Assembly: GCF_002934665.1 (NCBI RefSeq)
Contig: NZ_NIRS01000005.1
Coordinates: 496,001 to 560,000, forward strand
Direction of reading: 5' to 3'
Source of the DNA: Pseudomonas laurylsulfatiphila
Lineage (GTDB): Bacteria > Pseudomonadota > Gammaproteobacteria > Pseudomonadales > Pseudomonadaceae
Length of the DNA stretch: 64,000 bases
In this document: piece by piece, positions 34,009 to 43,900 of the stretch
How positions within the stretch are numbered: the stretch's first letter is position 1
How the letters are laid out: each line of letters starts with the position of its first letter
Position numbers and translations under genes: made by a program
Notes under the pieces: generated by a model
What the model was told of the DNA's origin: nothing
Database searches by the model: none
Seen by the model: the letters and a program-made list of their open reading frames with translations, nothing else

Positions 34009-35040
34009 ATGCTGACGATCTACTCGAACGATCACCACCTGCACCACGGCCGTTGTGAATTGATAGACGGGCAACTCAAGCCCTGCTTCGAAATGCCTTC
34101 GCGTGCCGACCACGTGCTGGCACGGGTGCAAAATCAAAATCTCGGCCCTGTCGAAGCGCCGCAGGATTTCGGCCTCGGACCGATCGAACGCATTCACAGC
34201 CGCGACTACCTCGACTTCTTCAAAGGCGCCTGGGCACGCTGGACCGAGTTCAACACCGACGGTGACTTGCTGCCCTACACCTGGCCGGCCCGCACCCTGC
34301 GCCGGATCAAACCCGCCAGCCTGCATGGCGAACTCGGTTACTACAGCTTCGATGGCGGCGCCCCGATCACCGCCGGTACGTGGCAGGCGGCGTATAGCGC
34401 AGCGCAAGTCGCCCTCACCGCCCAGGCGGAAATACAGCGCGGCGCCCGTTCGGCCTTCGCCCTGTGCCGTCCACCGGGACACCACGCCGCCAGCGATTTG
34501 ATGGGGGGTTATTGCTACCTCAACAACGCGGCCATTGCCGCCCAGGCCTTCCTTGATCAGGGCCACAAGAAGGTCGCGATCCTCGACGTCGATTACCACC
34601 ATGGCAACGGCACGCAGTCGATCTTCTACGAACGCAGCGACGTGCTGTTCACTTCGATCCATGGCCACCCGGAAGCCGAGTTTCCGTTCTTCCTCGGCTA
34701 TGAAGACGAATTGGGCGAAGGCCCCGGCGAGGGCTTTAACTTCAACTATCCTCTGGCCGCAGGTTCGGGCTGGGACACCTGGAGCGCGGCGCTGGAACAG
34801 GCCTGCAAAGAGATCGAAAGCTACGGCGCCGACATCGTTGTGGTCTCCCTGGGGGTCGACACGTTCAAGGACGATCCGATCTCGCAATTCAAACTCGACA
34901 GCCCGGATTACCTGGCCATGGGCAAGCGCATTGCGGCTCTCGGCAAACCGACGCTGTTCGTGATGGAAGGCGGCTACGCGGTAGAAGAAATCGGCATCAA
35001 CGCCGTGAACGTTCTCGAAGGTTTCGAAAGCGCCCAATGA
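34009..35040 (+). CDS. aphA: Acetylpolyamine amidohydrolase (class II HDAC-like)
   Basis: A 343-residue zinc hydrolase of the arginase-deacetylase fold that removes acetyl groups from acetylputrescine or acetylcadaverine. LCRPPGHHAASDLMGGYCYL (about 148-167) has the catalytic His pair, ILDVDYHHGNGTQ (about 192-204) has the Asp-x-His zinc ligands, the third zinc Asp is in LGVDTFKDDPI, and EGGYAVEEIG holds the late Tyr. ATG 34009 gives the family length; longer in-frame starts run through the REP repeat. The periplasmic polyamine-binding gene overlaps its stop, as in the P. aeruginosa aphA region. Confidence 0.9.
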   Translation: MLTIYSNDHHLHHGRCELIDGQLKPCFEMPSRADHVLARVQNQNLGPVEAPQDFGLGPIERIHSRDYLDFFKGAWARWTEFNTDGDLLPYTWPARTLRRIKPASLHGELGYYSFDGGAPITAGTWQAAYSAAQVALTAQAEIQRGARSAFALCRPPGHHAASDLMGGYCYLNNAAIAAQAFLDQGHKKVAILDVDYHHGNGTQSIFYERSDVLFTSIHGHPEAEFPFFLGYEDELGEGPGEGFNFNYPLAAGSGWDTWSAALEQACKEIESYGADIVVVSLGVDTFKDDPISQFKLDSPDYLAMGKRIAALGKPTLFVMEGGYAVEEIGINAVNVLEGFESAQ

Positions 35041-35051
35041 GGATTAGAACA

Positions 35052-36152
35052 ATGACAAGACTCAAGCGTTTGATCGTTCCAGCCCTGGGCGCCCTGGTGC
35101 TCAGTGGCGTTGCCCATGCTGAAGAACGAACGTTGCGCGTCTACAACTGGTTCGACTACATCACCCCCAAGGCTCTGGAAGACTTCAAGGCCCAGAACAG
35201 CCAGACCAAACTGGTCTACGACATTTTCGACACCAACGAAGCACTGGAAGCCAAGTTGCTGACCGGCAACTCCGGCTACGACGTGGTGGTGCCGTCCAAC
35301 GTGTTCCTCGCCAAGCAGATCGAAGCCGGCGTGTTCCAGCCACTGGACCGCAGCAAGTTGCCGAACTGGAACCACCTCGATCCCAAGCTGATGAAGCTGA
35401 TCGAAGCCAACGACCCGGGCAACAAATTCGCCGTCCCGTACATGTACGGGACCATCCTGATCGGCTTCAACCCGGACAAGGTCAAGGCCGTGCTCGGCGA
35501 CAACGCGCCAGTGGACAGCTGGGACCTGATCTTCAAGGAAGAGAACATCAGCAAGCTCAAGCAGTGCGGCGTCGCCCTGCTCGACTCGCCCTCGGAGATC
35601 TTGCCGCTGGCCCTGCAACACCTCGGCCTGGACCCCAACAGCAAAAAGCCTGCGGACTACGACAAGGCTGAAGCGCTGCTGATGAAGATCCGCCCGTACA
35701 TCACCTACTTCCACTCATCGAAGTACATGGCCGACATTGCCAACGGTGACATCTGCGTCGCGGTCGGTTATTCCGGCAGCTTCTCGCAAGCCGCGAACCG
35801 CGCCAAGGAAGCCAAGAACGGTGTGATCGTCGACATGCGCTTGCCGAAGGAAGGCGCGCCGATCTGGTTCGACATGCTCGCAATACCCAAGGGTGCGAAG
35901 AATCCGGAAGACGCCTACACCTTCATCAACTACCTGCTGCAACCCCAGGTGATTGCGCCGGTCAGTGACTTCGTCGGCTACCCGAACCCGAACAAGGACG
36001 CCACGGAACTGGTTGACCCGGCGATCCGCAACAACCCGAACCTGTACCCGACCGACACGGCAATGAGCACGCTCTACACCCTGCAACCGTTGCCGCGCGA
36101 TGCCGAACGTGCGCGGACCCGGGCCTGGACCAAGATCAAGTCCGGCACCTGA
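35052..36152 (+). CDS. Polyamine ABC transporter periplasmic binding protein (PotF-like)
   Basis: A 366-residue secreted protein with signal peptide (TRLKRLIVPALGALVLSGVAHA). The mature part starts EERTLRVYNWFDYITPKALE, the PotD/PotF entry motif, with FDTNEALEAKLLTGNSGYDVVVPS and YMYGTILIGFNPDKV further on. It captures putrescine, spermidine or acetylated forms for import. No permease or ATPase follows, so it must work with a Pot system elsewhere. ATG 35037 overlaps the aphA stop; ATG 35052 gives a better signal peptide and AGGA spacing. Confidence 0.92.
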   Translation: MTRLKRLIVPALGALVLSGVAHAEERTLRVYNWFDYITPKALEDFKAQNSQTKLVYDIFDTNEALEAKLLTGNSGYDVVVPSNVFLAKQIEAGVFQPLDRSKLPNWNHLDPKLMKLIEANDPGNKFAVPYMYGTILIGFNPDKVKAVLGDNAPVDSWDLIFKEENISKLKQCGVALLDSPSEILPLALQHLGLDPNSKKPADYDKAEALLMKIRPYITYFHSSKYMADIANGDICVAVGYSGSFSQAANRAKEAKNGVIVDMRLPKEGAPIWFDMLAIPKGAKNPEDAYTFINYLLQPQVIAPVSDFVGYPNPNKDATELVDPAIRNNPNLYPTDTAMSTLYTLQPLPRDAERARTRAWTKIKSGT

Positions 36153-36179
36153 CAACCGTCTGGTTTGCACCCTCACCAG

Positions 36180-36206
36180 GACCTGCGCTCGCGCAGGTCT
36201 TTTTTT
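36180..36206 (+). terminator. Terminator after the polyamine operon
   Basis: GACCTGCGC and GCGCAGGTC form a 9-base stem with a two-base centre followed by seven T. Confidence 0.92.
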
Positions 36207-36313
36207 GCCCGCGATATTTATTTACCGCCAACCGCACGCTGCCCGTCACTACCTTGCAACGGATTGCGCACCGACCCTTCGACGGTGCCTGCCGCCTCAC
36301 AAAGGATGTGACC

Positions 36314-39300
36314 ATGACCGACGTTTCCAGCCCTCCCGCCCTACCCGGCCTCCCAGCCGATCAGGATGCCCTGCTCACCCAATTGGTGGCCGGGCCGTCG
36401 ATCAGGGAGGTTGCCACCCACGCACTGCAACCGGCATTGAAAACGCTATACCCGCAGCTGTCGATCGACCCCCGACTGGCGATAGTGGTGACGCCGACCT
36501 GGACGCTGCACGGGCAGCGCGTCATCGCCGGGCCACGACACTTCGAATCACTGACCGATACCCTTGTGCGCCACGGGGTCACGAAAACACCGGTGGTTTA
36601 CCTGGATGGCGAGCACTACCTCACCCTGCAACCGCTGGAGCCGACACCGGCACAACTGCCCGTCAGCATCGAAGCCATCGGGCGCCTGCTCAATGAGTTG
36701 GCGCCACTGCTGTTCGACGCGTTTCAAGAGCAGCAGGTCGACTACTGGAACCAGTTCACCGCCCCCTCGACCCCGCGTTGGCAAGGCCTGTCCCACTCGC
36801 TGCGCGAACTGTGGAACATTCAGACCCAGCCGAACTGGCAGGACGACCAATCTGCGATGGCCCGCAACCTGTTCGCCTACCCGGACAAAAGCACGCGCAT
36901 GACCAACGACCCCTACCGGTCCCGCGCCTGCCTGATCGATCTGGACTACAGGAATGAGGGTGTCTCGACCCACCTCAACACCCTGGACATGGCCGTATTG
37001 ATCGGGACGCTGGGCAACCGCACGTTGATCCTCAGCCACACCATCACCCAGGGCTTCCAGACCTACGAGTCGCTAGAGGAGCTGGGCAAGTCCCTGCTGA
37101 CTTACACCAACGGGCAAGTACCCGGTGATACCTTGCAATGGCGTCTGATCGAACCAGAGGGCAACTTTTTCGACCACTTGGCGTGCACCCTGATCGCCCT
37201 GCAAGCGGACTCGATTGCCGCGCTGGCAAACGAGTCCGCAGACGAAAACCCCGACCTTGCACCTCACATCAGCCGCACCACCAACGAGCTAGACCCAGCG
37301 CACAATCAGGCGCCCTCGCGCTCCAACCTGGTCGAGCAGGCGCTGCCGGACTGGATGGCCAACGCGTCATCCGGCGATCTCACCGCGTACAGCCGTCACC
37401 TGATGGATCTGGTAACCGTACAGAACCAGAACGCCGGGCAGTCCTTCCAGGACGGTATCAAACCGATCCGCGACTTCGCCCTCGATCAACTGCGCGAGGC
37501 CATGCTCGCCGAGCATCCCGGGGCCACAGGCTTGCAACTGGCGGACATCGAGATCGTGGTCGACAGCGTCGTGGTCTGGGGCAGCTTTGTACCGCCAGAG
37601 GAGCCTGAGCGCACTACGCTGAGCCTGGTCGAGCTGGCACTGCAAAACCTGATCGCCCTGCCACCAGGAAACAAATCCGTTCGCAGTACCGGCACCCCGG
37701 AGCTGCCGAGCTGGCTGACGGTAAGCTACCTGGAAGCGTTGATTGTCAGCGTCAACATCGGTCAAACCTATCCGACGCTGATCAAAAGCAAACTGCTCGA
37801 CGATCCCCTGGAAAGCCTGCGCCGTCAGAACCTGTTCACCAGCCGACTGCGCGTCGAGTTGCCGCTGCTGGCCTTGCAGCAAAAAATCCGGACGCAGGAC
37901 GGGATCGATGAACTGGGCTACCGCTATGTCGCAGCCGTGGTTCAGGTTCTCGATGCCAATCGCTGGGTCGACGGCCAGGAGATCGTCATTCGCCCGCTGG
38001 CGTTCAGCCCCACCTGGCGCCTGGGATCATCCACGGACGAAGTGAGCAACATGTTCGTGATCGGGCCCCGACAGATGGACAAGGGACCGTGCCTGCTCTA
38101 TCGGCCTTTGCTCGACCCTCCCCTGATCCAGTACCCGACGCCGGCCAACCTGATCTATGCCATCCGGCATGCTCCGAAGCTGCGCCAATCCGTGCTTGTC
38201 TGGCTGCCGGACAGGGTTCGCGCCAATTACACCAACTACGTGTTCACCGGCGAGCTGCCTTCGGTCTGGAGTGTCTCGCAACTGCTGGCCGACCCGCTGA
38301 CGTCCCTGCAAATGAGCGGTCCGCTGACGTTGGGCTCGCGGGTCCTGGCCACCGACTACCTGGCCAACCTGTACAAGGCCAATGTCAATGCGCTGGTCGA
38401 GCTGGCACAACGGCAATCGGTGTCCAACGCGCAGAATCGCTGGGCAACGCTCAAGCAGGCTACCTGGAAAATCCTCAACGGGGCGCTGCCTTTTCTTGGC
38501 CGGACCGTCGGCACAGCCGCCTGGATCTACCAGGTATTCGATGACCTGCAACAAACCCTCGACGCGAGCGAGGCCGGCAACGACGAACAACAGAAAACCG
38601 CCATCACCGACCTGTTACTGACCCTGGCCATGGTCCTCGCCCATCACGCCAGTACGCGCCGCTCAATGGCCCGCAGAACCGAGAAAAATTCCACGATAGA
38701 GCCAACGACCGAACCTGCGGAAAAACCGACAGCCACACCAATATCCTTCGTTCAACTGCCCGACATCATCGGCGCACCTACCAATACACAGCACCGCATT
38801 TCAGTCGCGACCGATGCCGCTCTGAGCCTGCCCCGTACCCTGGATCGCTTCAAGATCGCCAAACCGGAAAGTCTTACGTCAGCCATTAGTACCCCCGGCA
38901 TCTATCAACAACACCTCTATCAGCTCGAAAACCGCTTCTACGCCCCCGTCGGCGAGCGCTGGTTCGAAGTGGCCGTTGAAGAAACCGGTGAAGTGTCGAT
39001 CGTCGACTCAAGGCCTGAGTCCCCGGCCAATGGTCCTGTACTGATCGGCAATCAGCGCGGTCAGTGGTTTGTCGACACGCGCCTGCGCTTGCGTGGCGGC
39101 GGCTTGTCGACCCGGCGCAATGCGTTGAAACAGCAAAACCGCCAACGCATTGCCGAACTCAAACGGCAACTGGCCGAATTCGATAACGAACGCGAGCGCG
39201 CACGGGATGAATTGATCAGCACCTACAACCAATTGAAAGCGGCCAGCGAAGATGCACGTGCCGGGATAAAACAGCAGTTTCTGGACAAGCTCGACCGGCG

Positions 39301-40798
39301 AACCGACGACTATGCCGCCCCCATCGAACAGTTGAAATCACTGAACCTGCTGGACTCGGTCCCCAATTACCGCACCGCCATGGTCGAGATGCTCGGCACC
39401 CAGTTGTTCTTCAACCAGACCTGGCTTGACCAGCAGAACGCGGTGTTCGCCCAGACCCTGCGTGAAACCCTGGCATTGCTTGAGACGGAAGAAACGGCGG
39501 GAGGGACTGGCGATCGTGCGACGTACCAGAAAATGATCGACTTGACCGAGGGTGTGATCGACAAAATCCAGTTTGCCCAATCGCGATTCGAGGAACTGAG
39601 CCGACTGGGCAGAAGTGCCGCCGAGGTCGCCAACACCTACAAAGCCAAACTGCCGGTCTACAGCCTCAACGATCTCAAGGCGCTACAGGTTTCGCTGGCG
39701 CTCGAGGCCTGCCTGAAGGAAGGTGACAGCGTTGCGCTGAGCGAAGCCCGAGGCGAATTCGCCCAGTTACTCGACACTACCAACCTGGTGATCCAGACCT
39801 CACAGGAGCTGATGCTCGAAGGCAGTGTCTGGAATGACGGTGAACGTACCGAAGCACTCAACGGCATGCTTGAACAGTTTGTCGCCATCGACCAGTCTTT
39901 CGAAGACTTCGCTGTCAGCCACAAGGACGCCGTGCTGGAGCAACCGCTCAAGCATTTACGCGCGCGGGTCAGCGAATTCCAGCAGCACGCCGAAAGTTAC
40001 CTCGGGCAGCTACTGCGCGAGCAACAGCCGCCGCAACCTCAGCCCGGTCCCTCAAGGCCGGCACCGACGCCCGGCAAACGCGTAATCAAGACACGCTTCA
40101 AGGGCACGGTCGTGGGTGAAGTCCGTCGCTCTGCGCCGGGGGAACCGGTGTTGCTGGATGTGCGTGCTCCCGTGACCGGCAAGGTCATCGCCACCTTTCA
40201 TGAAAAGACTCCCGGCGTCTGGGTTGAGCGAGTGCCCGCAAAACGTCCCCGGCCAACTGCGCAGCCTCCCGCACTCGATGCGCAGATCACCCAGGGTCAG
40301 GCGCTGCTCGATGGCGTGGAAACCTTCATCAGGCAAACCGAAGCAAGCTCTAAAAAGCCGGGACGTAGCCCGGTTGAAATCGAGGAGCTGTTTCAACACA
40401 AAGCCGATCTGCTCGACCAGGCGGCCCGAACGCTGGAGCGGTCCCTGACCGAATCGAACACCACCGAAACCCCGGACGTTGCCGCGACAACCCTGACCCG
40501 GGAACTCAACGAAGCACGCGACCGGTTGTACACCGAGGGATACCGGTTACGGGTCGAGATGATCAAGCAGCAACCGCCCACAGCAGCGCGCGTCGAATGG
40601 CTTGTCGGCAAAGGTGAAGTCGACATTGTGCGCAACGGTGAACAACGTCGCCTCAAGGGCCCGCGCAAGGATTTCCTGCAGGAATACGAAATCCGCGAGC
40701 GCAAGTCCAGGCAGGTGCTGTGGTACGCGCACTTCCACTACCCCGTCAAGAACGGCCGCCCTCGACACCTTTACCGCTGCTCATCTGAAGCTGCGTGA
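36314..40798 (+). CDS. Giant DUF6543/dermonecrotic-toxin-domain-like protein, copy 1, C-terminus truncated
   Basis: A 1,494-residue protein with no signal peptide, start chosen for AAGGA before ATG 36314. It resembles the large DUF6543 ('dermonecrotic toxin domain') proteins of Pseudomonas: the N-terminal half has TPTWTLHG, HFESLTDTLVRHGV and EPEGNFFDHLACTLIAL; a short hydrophobic stretch lies at nt ~38490-38540; a TonB-box-free module RGQWFVDTRLRLRGG sits at nt ~39055-39105; the last third is helical and Glu/Arg-rich, probably coiled coil. It is paralogous along its whole length to the gene at 40945. The ending KNGRPRHLYRCSSEAA is out of frame with the expected FTAAHLKL tail, which continues in another frame to 40922. 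No catalytic motif is recognised. No LRR or NEL ligase part is seen. Function unknown, toxin-like role inferred. Confidence 0.75.
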   Translation: MTDVSSPPALPGLPADQDALLTQLVAGPSIREVATHALQPALKTLYPQLSIDPRLAIVVTPTWTLHGQRVIAGPRHFESLTDTLVRHGVTKTPVVYLDGEHYLTLQPLEPTPAQLPVSIEAIGRLLNELAPLLFDAFQEQQVDYWNQFTAPSTPRWQGLSHSLRELWNIQTQPNWQDDQSAMARNLFAYPDKSTRMTNDPYRSRACLIDLDYRNEGVSTHLNTLDMAVLIGTLGNRTLILSHTITQGFQTYESLEELGKSLLTYTNGQVPGDTLQWRLIEPEGNFFDHLACTLIALQADSIAALANESADENPDLAPHISRTTNELDPAHNQAPSRSNLVEQALPDWMANASSGDLTAYSRHLMDLVTVQNQNAGQSFQDGIKPIRDFALDQLREAMLAEHPGATGLQLADIEIVVDSVVVWGSFVPPEEPERTTLSLVELALQNLIALPPGNKSVRSTGTPELPSWLTVSYLEALIVSVNIGQTYPTLIKSKLLDDPLESLRRQNLFTSRLRVELPLLALQQKIRTQDGIDELGYRYVAAVVQVLDANRWVDGQEIVIRPLAFSPTWRLGSSTDEVSNMFVIGPRQMDKGPCLLYRPLLDPPLIQYPTPANLIYAIRHAPKLRQSVLVWLPDRVRANYTNYVFTGELPSVWSVSQLLADPLTSLQMSGPLTLGSRVLATDYLANLYKANVNALVELAQRQSVSNAQNRWATLKQATWKILNGALPFLGRTVGTAAWIYQVFDDLQQTLDASEAGNDEQQKTAITDLLLTLAMVLAHHASTRRSMARRTEKNSTIEPTTEPAEKPTATPISFVQLPDIIGAPTNTQHRISVATDAALSLPRTLDRFKIAKPESLTSAISTPGIYQQHLYQLENRFYAPVGERWFEVAVEETGEVSIVDSRPESPANGPVLIGNQRGQWFVDTRLRLRGGGLSTRRNALKQQNRQRIAELKRQLAEFDNERERARDELISTYNQLKAASEDARAGIKQQFLDKLDRRTDDYAAPIEQLKSLNLLDSVPNYRTAMVEMLGTQLFFNQTWLDQQNAVFAQTLRETLALLETEETAGGTGDRATYQKMIDLTEGVIDKIQFAQSRFEELSRLGRSAAEVANTYKAKLPVYSLNDLKALQVSLALEACLKEGDSVALSEARGEFAQLLDTTNLVIQTSQELMLEGSVWNDGERTEALNGMLEQFVAIDQSFEDFAVSHKDAVLEQPLKHLRARVSEFQQHAESYLGQLLREQQPPQPQPGPSRPAPTPGKRVIKTRFKGTVVGEVRRSAPGEPVLLDVRAPVTGKVIATFHEKTPGVWVERVPAKRPRPTAQPPALDAQITQGQALLDGVETFIRQTEASSKKPGRSPVEIEELFQHKADLLDQAARTLERSLTESNTTETPDVAATTLTRELNEARDRLYTEGYRLRVEMIKQQPPTAARVEWLVGKGEVDIVRNGEQRRLKGPRKDFLQEYEIRERKSRQVLWYAHFHYPVKNGRPRHLYRCSSEAA

Positions 40799-40922
40799 TC
40801 AACGACTGCTGGCAGGCGCCCTCGACCTGCGCTCGGCTGCCACCAACCCGCAACTGATTGCCATCTATCGCAGCGAGATCAGCCCGCAACTGGCGCGTGC
40901 GCTGTTCTTCTCGCGACACTGA
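40761..40922 (+). pseudogene. Detached C-terminal tail of the copy 1 gene
   Basis: In the frame one base on from the copy 1 gene, codons from 40761 read LDTFTAAHLKLRDQRL and continue for 53 residues to ALFFSRH and a TGA at 40920-40922. The paralogue at 40945 ends EQFTAAHLKIAEPYLQ in frame, so this is the lost end of copy 1. Removing one C from CCC at 40759-40761 would rejoin it as NGRLDTFTAAHLKL. Confidence 0.8.
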
Positions 40923-40944
40923 AACGTCAAAAAGGACAATGACG

Positions 40945-43900
40945 ATGACCCCACATTCCGAGAGTACCGAGTCCCCGGCCCTGCTGACCAAGAGCCTGGT
41001 GATCCACCAGACGAGTCAAGGGCCGACCGTCGATGAAGTCGCCGCCCAAATGCTGCGCAATGCCCTGAAAACGCTGTTTCCCGACCGGGATCTCGATCCC
41101 GACCATACGCTGATCGGCACACCGCAATGGCAAACGCTCGAGGGCGCGCTCGTGGCGCTGCCGACAAGGTTCGAGTCATTGACCCAGGCACTCGTGCGGC
41201 AATTTTTTACCTCCACCAGCGCCAATTACCTGGAAGGTGAACACTTCCTGACGTCGAACGCGCAGGCCACGCCCGTGGTGCATCTGGACGTCAGCATCGA
41301 AGCCATCGCCGAGATGCTCAACGACTACGCGCCCCTGCTGTTCGTTGCGTTTGGCGAGCGCCAACTGGCCTACTGGAACAGCCCCGGAAAACACGCACCG
41401 CACTGGCAGGAACTGTCCGATGCGTTGCGCAAAGCCCTCGACGTGCAGCACGTCACCGGCTGGGACGAGGTCCAGTGTCGCGTGGCCAGGGCCGTCTCGC
41501 TTGAGCCTGACAAAACGCAACGGCAATCGAGTGATCCGGCGCTGTCGGCCATCCAGGCCTGCCTGATCGACATCGACACTGTCGATGCCAATGGCAGCAC
41601 CCGGCATCTGTTACTGGGCGGCGCCGCCGTGCTCACCGGGCACTACGAACAACGTGACCTGGTGATGATGTACACCGTGGAAAACGGGTACGAATCGTTC
41701 GACTCCCTGAAGCAACTGGGTGACTCATTACCGGCGCGCATCGAGACGCGTCTGGCCGGCCGCAACATGAAGTGGCAGCTGTTCGAGCCCGAGGGAAATT
41801 TTTTCGATCATATGGCCTGGGCCCTGATCGCCAGCCAACTCGACTCCATCACCGCAATCACCGCAATCACCGCCGAGGGTGCCGAAACGGATGATCCTGC
41901 CGAGCCTGCTTTCCCCTCCAATAGCACCAACACTCGGGAGAAAAACACCCTCATTGGCCTCGACGATTCCATTCCCGATTGGCTGTTCGGTGCTTCGGCT
42001 GCCGACCTGGATGCCTACAGTCAATCCGTGAATGCGCTGGGCAAACTGTACAAGCAGGCCGACAACAACCTATTCCGGATTCAGCCCATCAGCACGTTCG
42101 CCCAGCAACGCATGCGTGAAGCGATCGTTGCCGACACGCCCTCTGCGGCGACGCTACCCCTGGATAAACTTGAAATCACGATCACCCACAGTTTCGAATC
42201 CGGCGGGCTGACGCTGCCCAACCCGCATGACATCCACACTGAAACCCTGGGCGAATACGCCTTGCAAAACACAGCACCGTATCAGGCCAGTGTTCGATTC
42301 AACCCACCACAGCCTGTACCTGATTGGCTGACTGTGGCCTATCTGACGCAAATGGCGAGCAACGTCGATATCGGCGCGAACTACCCCAAACTGATCAAGG
42401 ACAAGTTGATCGAGGACGCCGTACAGGCCGGCTTGCAGCAGCACTTCTACATCATTCAACTGCGTGCCTTGCTGCCGCTGATTGCACTAGAGTGCAAGAT
42501 CCGTCGCATCGGCGGCATCGATCAACGGGGTTACGGCTATATTCGCCAATGGCTCAACCCAACGCCAGGTTACCCCCAACCGATCGCCATCCGTCCGCTC
42601 GCCTTCCTCCATGCCGGGGACACCAGCGCAGACATCGTGGAGAACATGTTCATCATCGCTCCGCGCCAGCCGGAAAATGGGCCGTGCCTGCTGTATCGCC
42701 CGTTGTTTGAACAACCGTTGTTGCAATTCCCCTCGGCGCAAAACCTGCTGTACGCCCTGCATCAACCAGGCGAATTAAGGGACTCGGTTCTGGCCTGGCT
42801 GCCCGACTCGGCCACCAGCTTCAAATACGCCCAGTACACCTTCCCGGTCGGCCTCCCCAGCCCATGGTTGGAAGCTCAACTACTTTCCGAACCCTGGACC
42901 TCCGTGAACTGGGCCGGCCCGGTCGAGCTCTCGGCCAATGAGCTGACCGGCGATGTTTTCCCCGTCCTGTTCAAGACCCACGCCCAGGCCATGGCCGAAC
43001 TCGCTGATCGACAGTCACTGTCCAATGCGCAACGCCGATGGGCCTTGCTGCGAGACAGCGGCTGGGCACTGTTCAACGTCGCCGCGAATTTTCTCAGCGG
43101 TCCGGCAGGGGCTGCGGTGTGGGTCTGGCAAAGCATCAGCGACATCGAGCAGGCGCTGGATGCCCACCAGCATGGCGACAAGCTCACTGAGTGGAGTGCG
43201 GTCGCAGACATGCTGCTGAGCCTGGGCATCCTTCTCGCTCACCATGCCGCCGTGCGCCGCAAGACTGGCGCGCTACCGATGCCACGACGAATCGACAGCG
43301 GGATGCTCAAGCCCGAGATACCAAAGATCGAGCCAGCACGGCCCACCGCGACCCTCATTCCCACCCCGTTGACCGGCGAACTGCCATCCAGCCATTACTC
43401 CTCACTGGAGGCCAGCGGCTCGGTGCCCCGTCGATCGCCCACGGCATTGGCCACGTATCTGGACACTTTGGCCGTATCAGCTCCTGATCTCACGGCCCCG
43501 ACTCTGGAAACACGCCAGCGTGATACCGCGTCTTTGTATCGCCTGGATGGCAAGACCTACGCGAAAGTCGGTGACCGCTGGTTTTGCGTGGCGGAAAACG
43601 ACGATCAACAGGTACAACTCGTGTATCCGCACGAGCCCTCGAAAACCGGCCCGCTATTGATTCACAACCGACAGGGCCAGTGGTTTGTGGATACCCGGTT
43701 GCGCCTGCGCGGCGGTGCCGGTGGTAGCAGCTTGCAAAGCCAACTCAAGGCCCGGCGCAGGGAAAAGGCGCAGCAGAAGCAGGAGCTGAGCGTTGCACTG
43801 GAGAGCTTCAAACGTCAGGAAGCCGCCGGCAATGCCGCACTGAATAAGGCCCAGGCCGAAATGATGGGCACAACCGGGTCAGCCCATGAGCAGGCGACCG

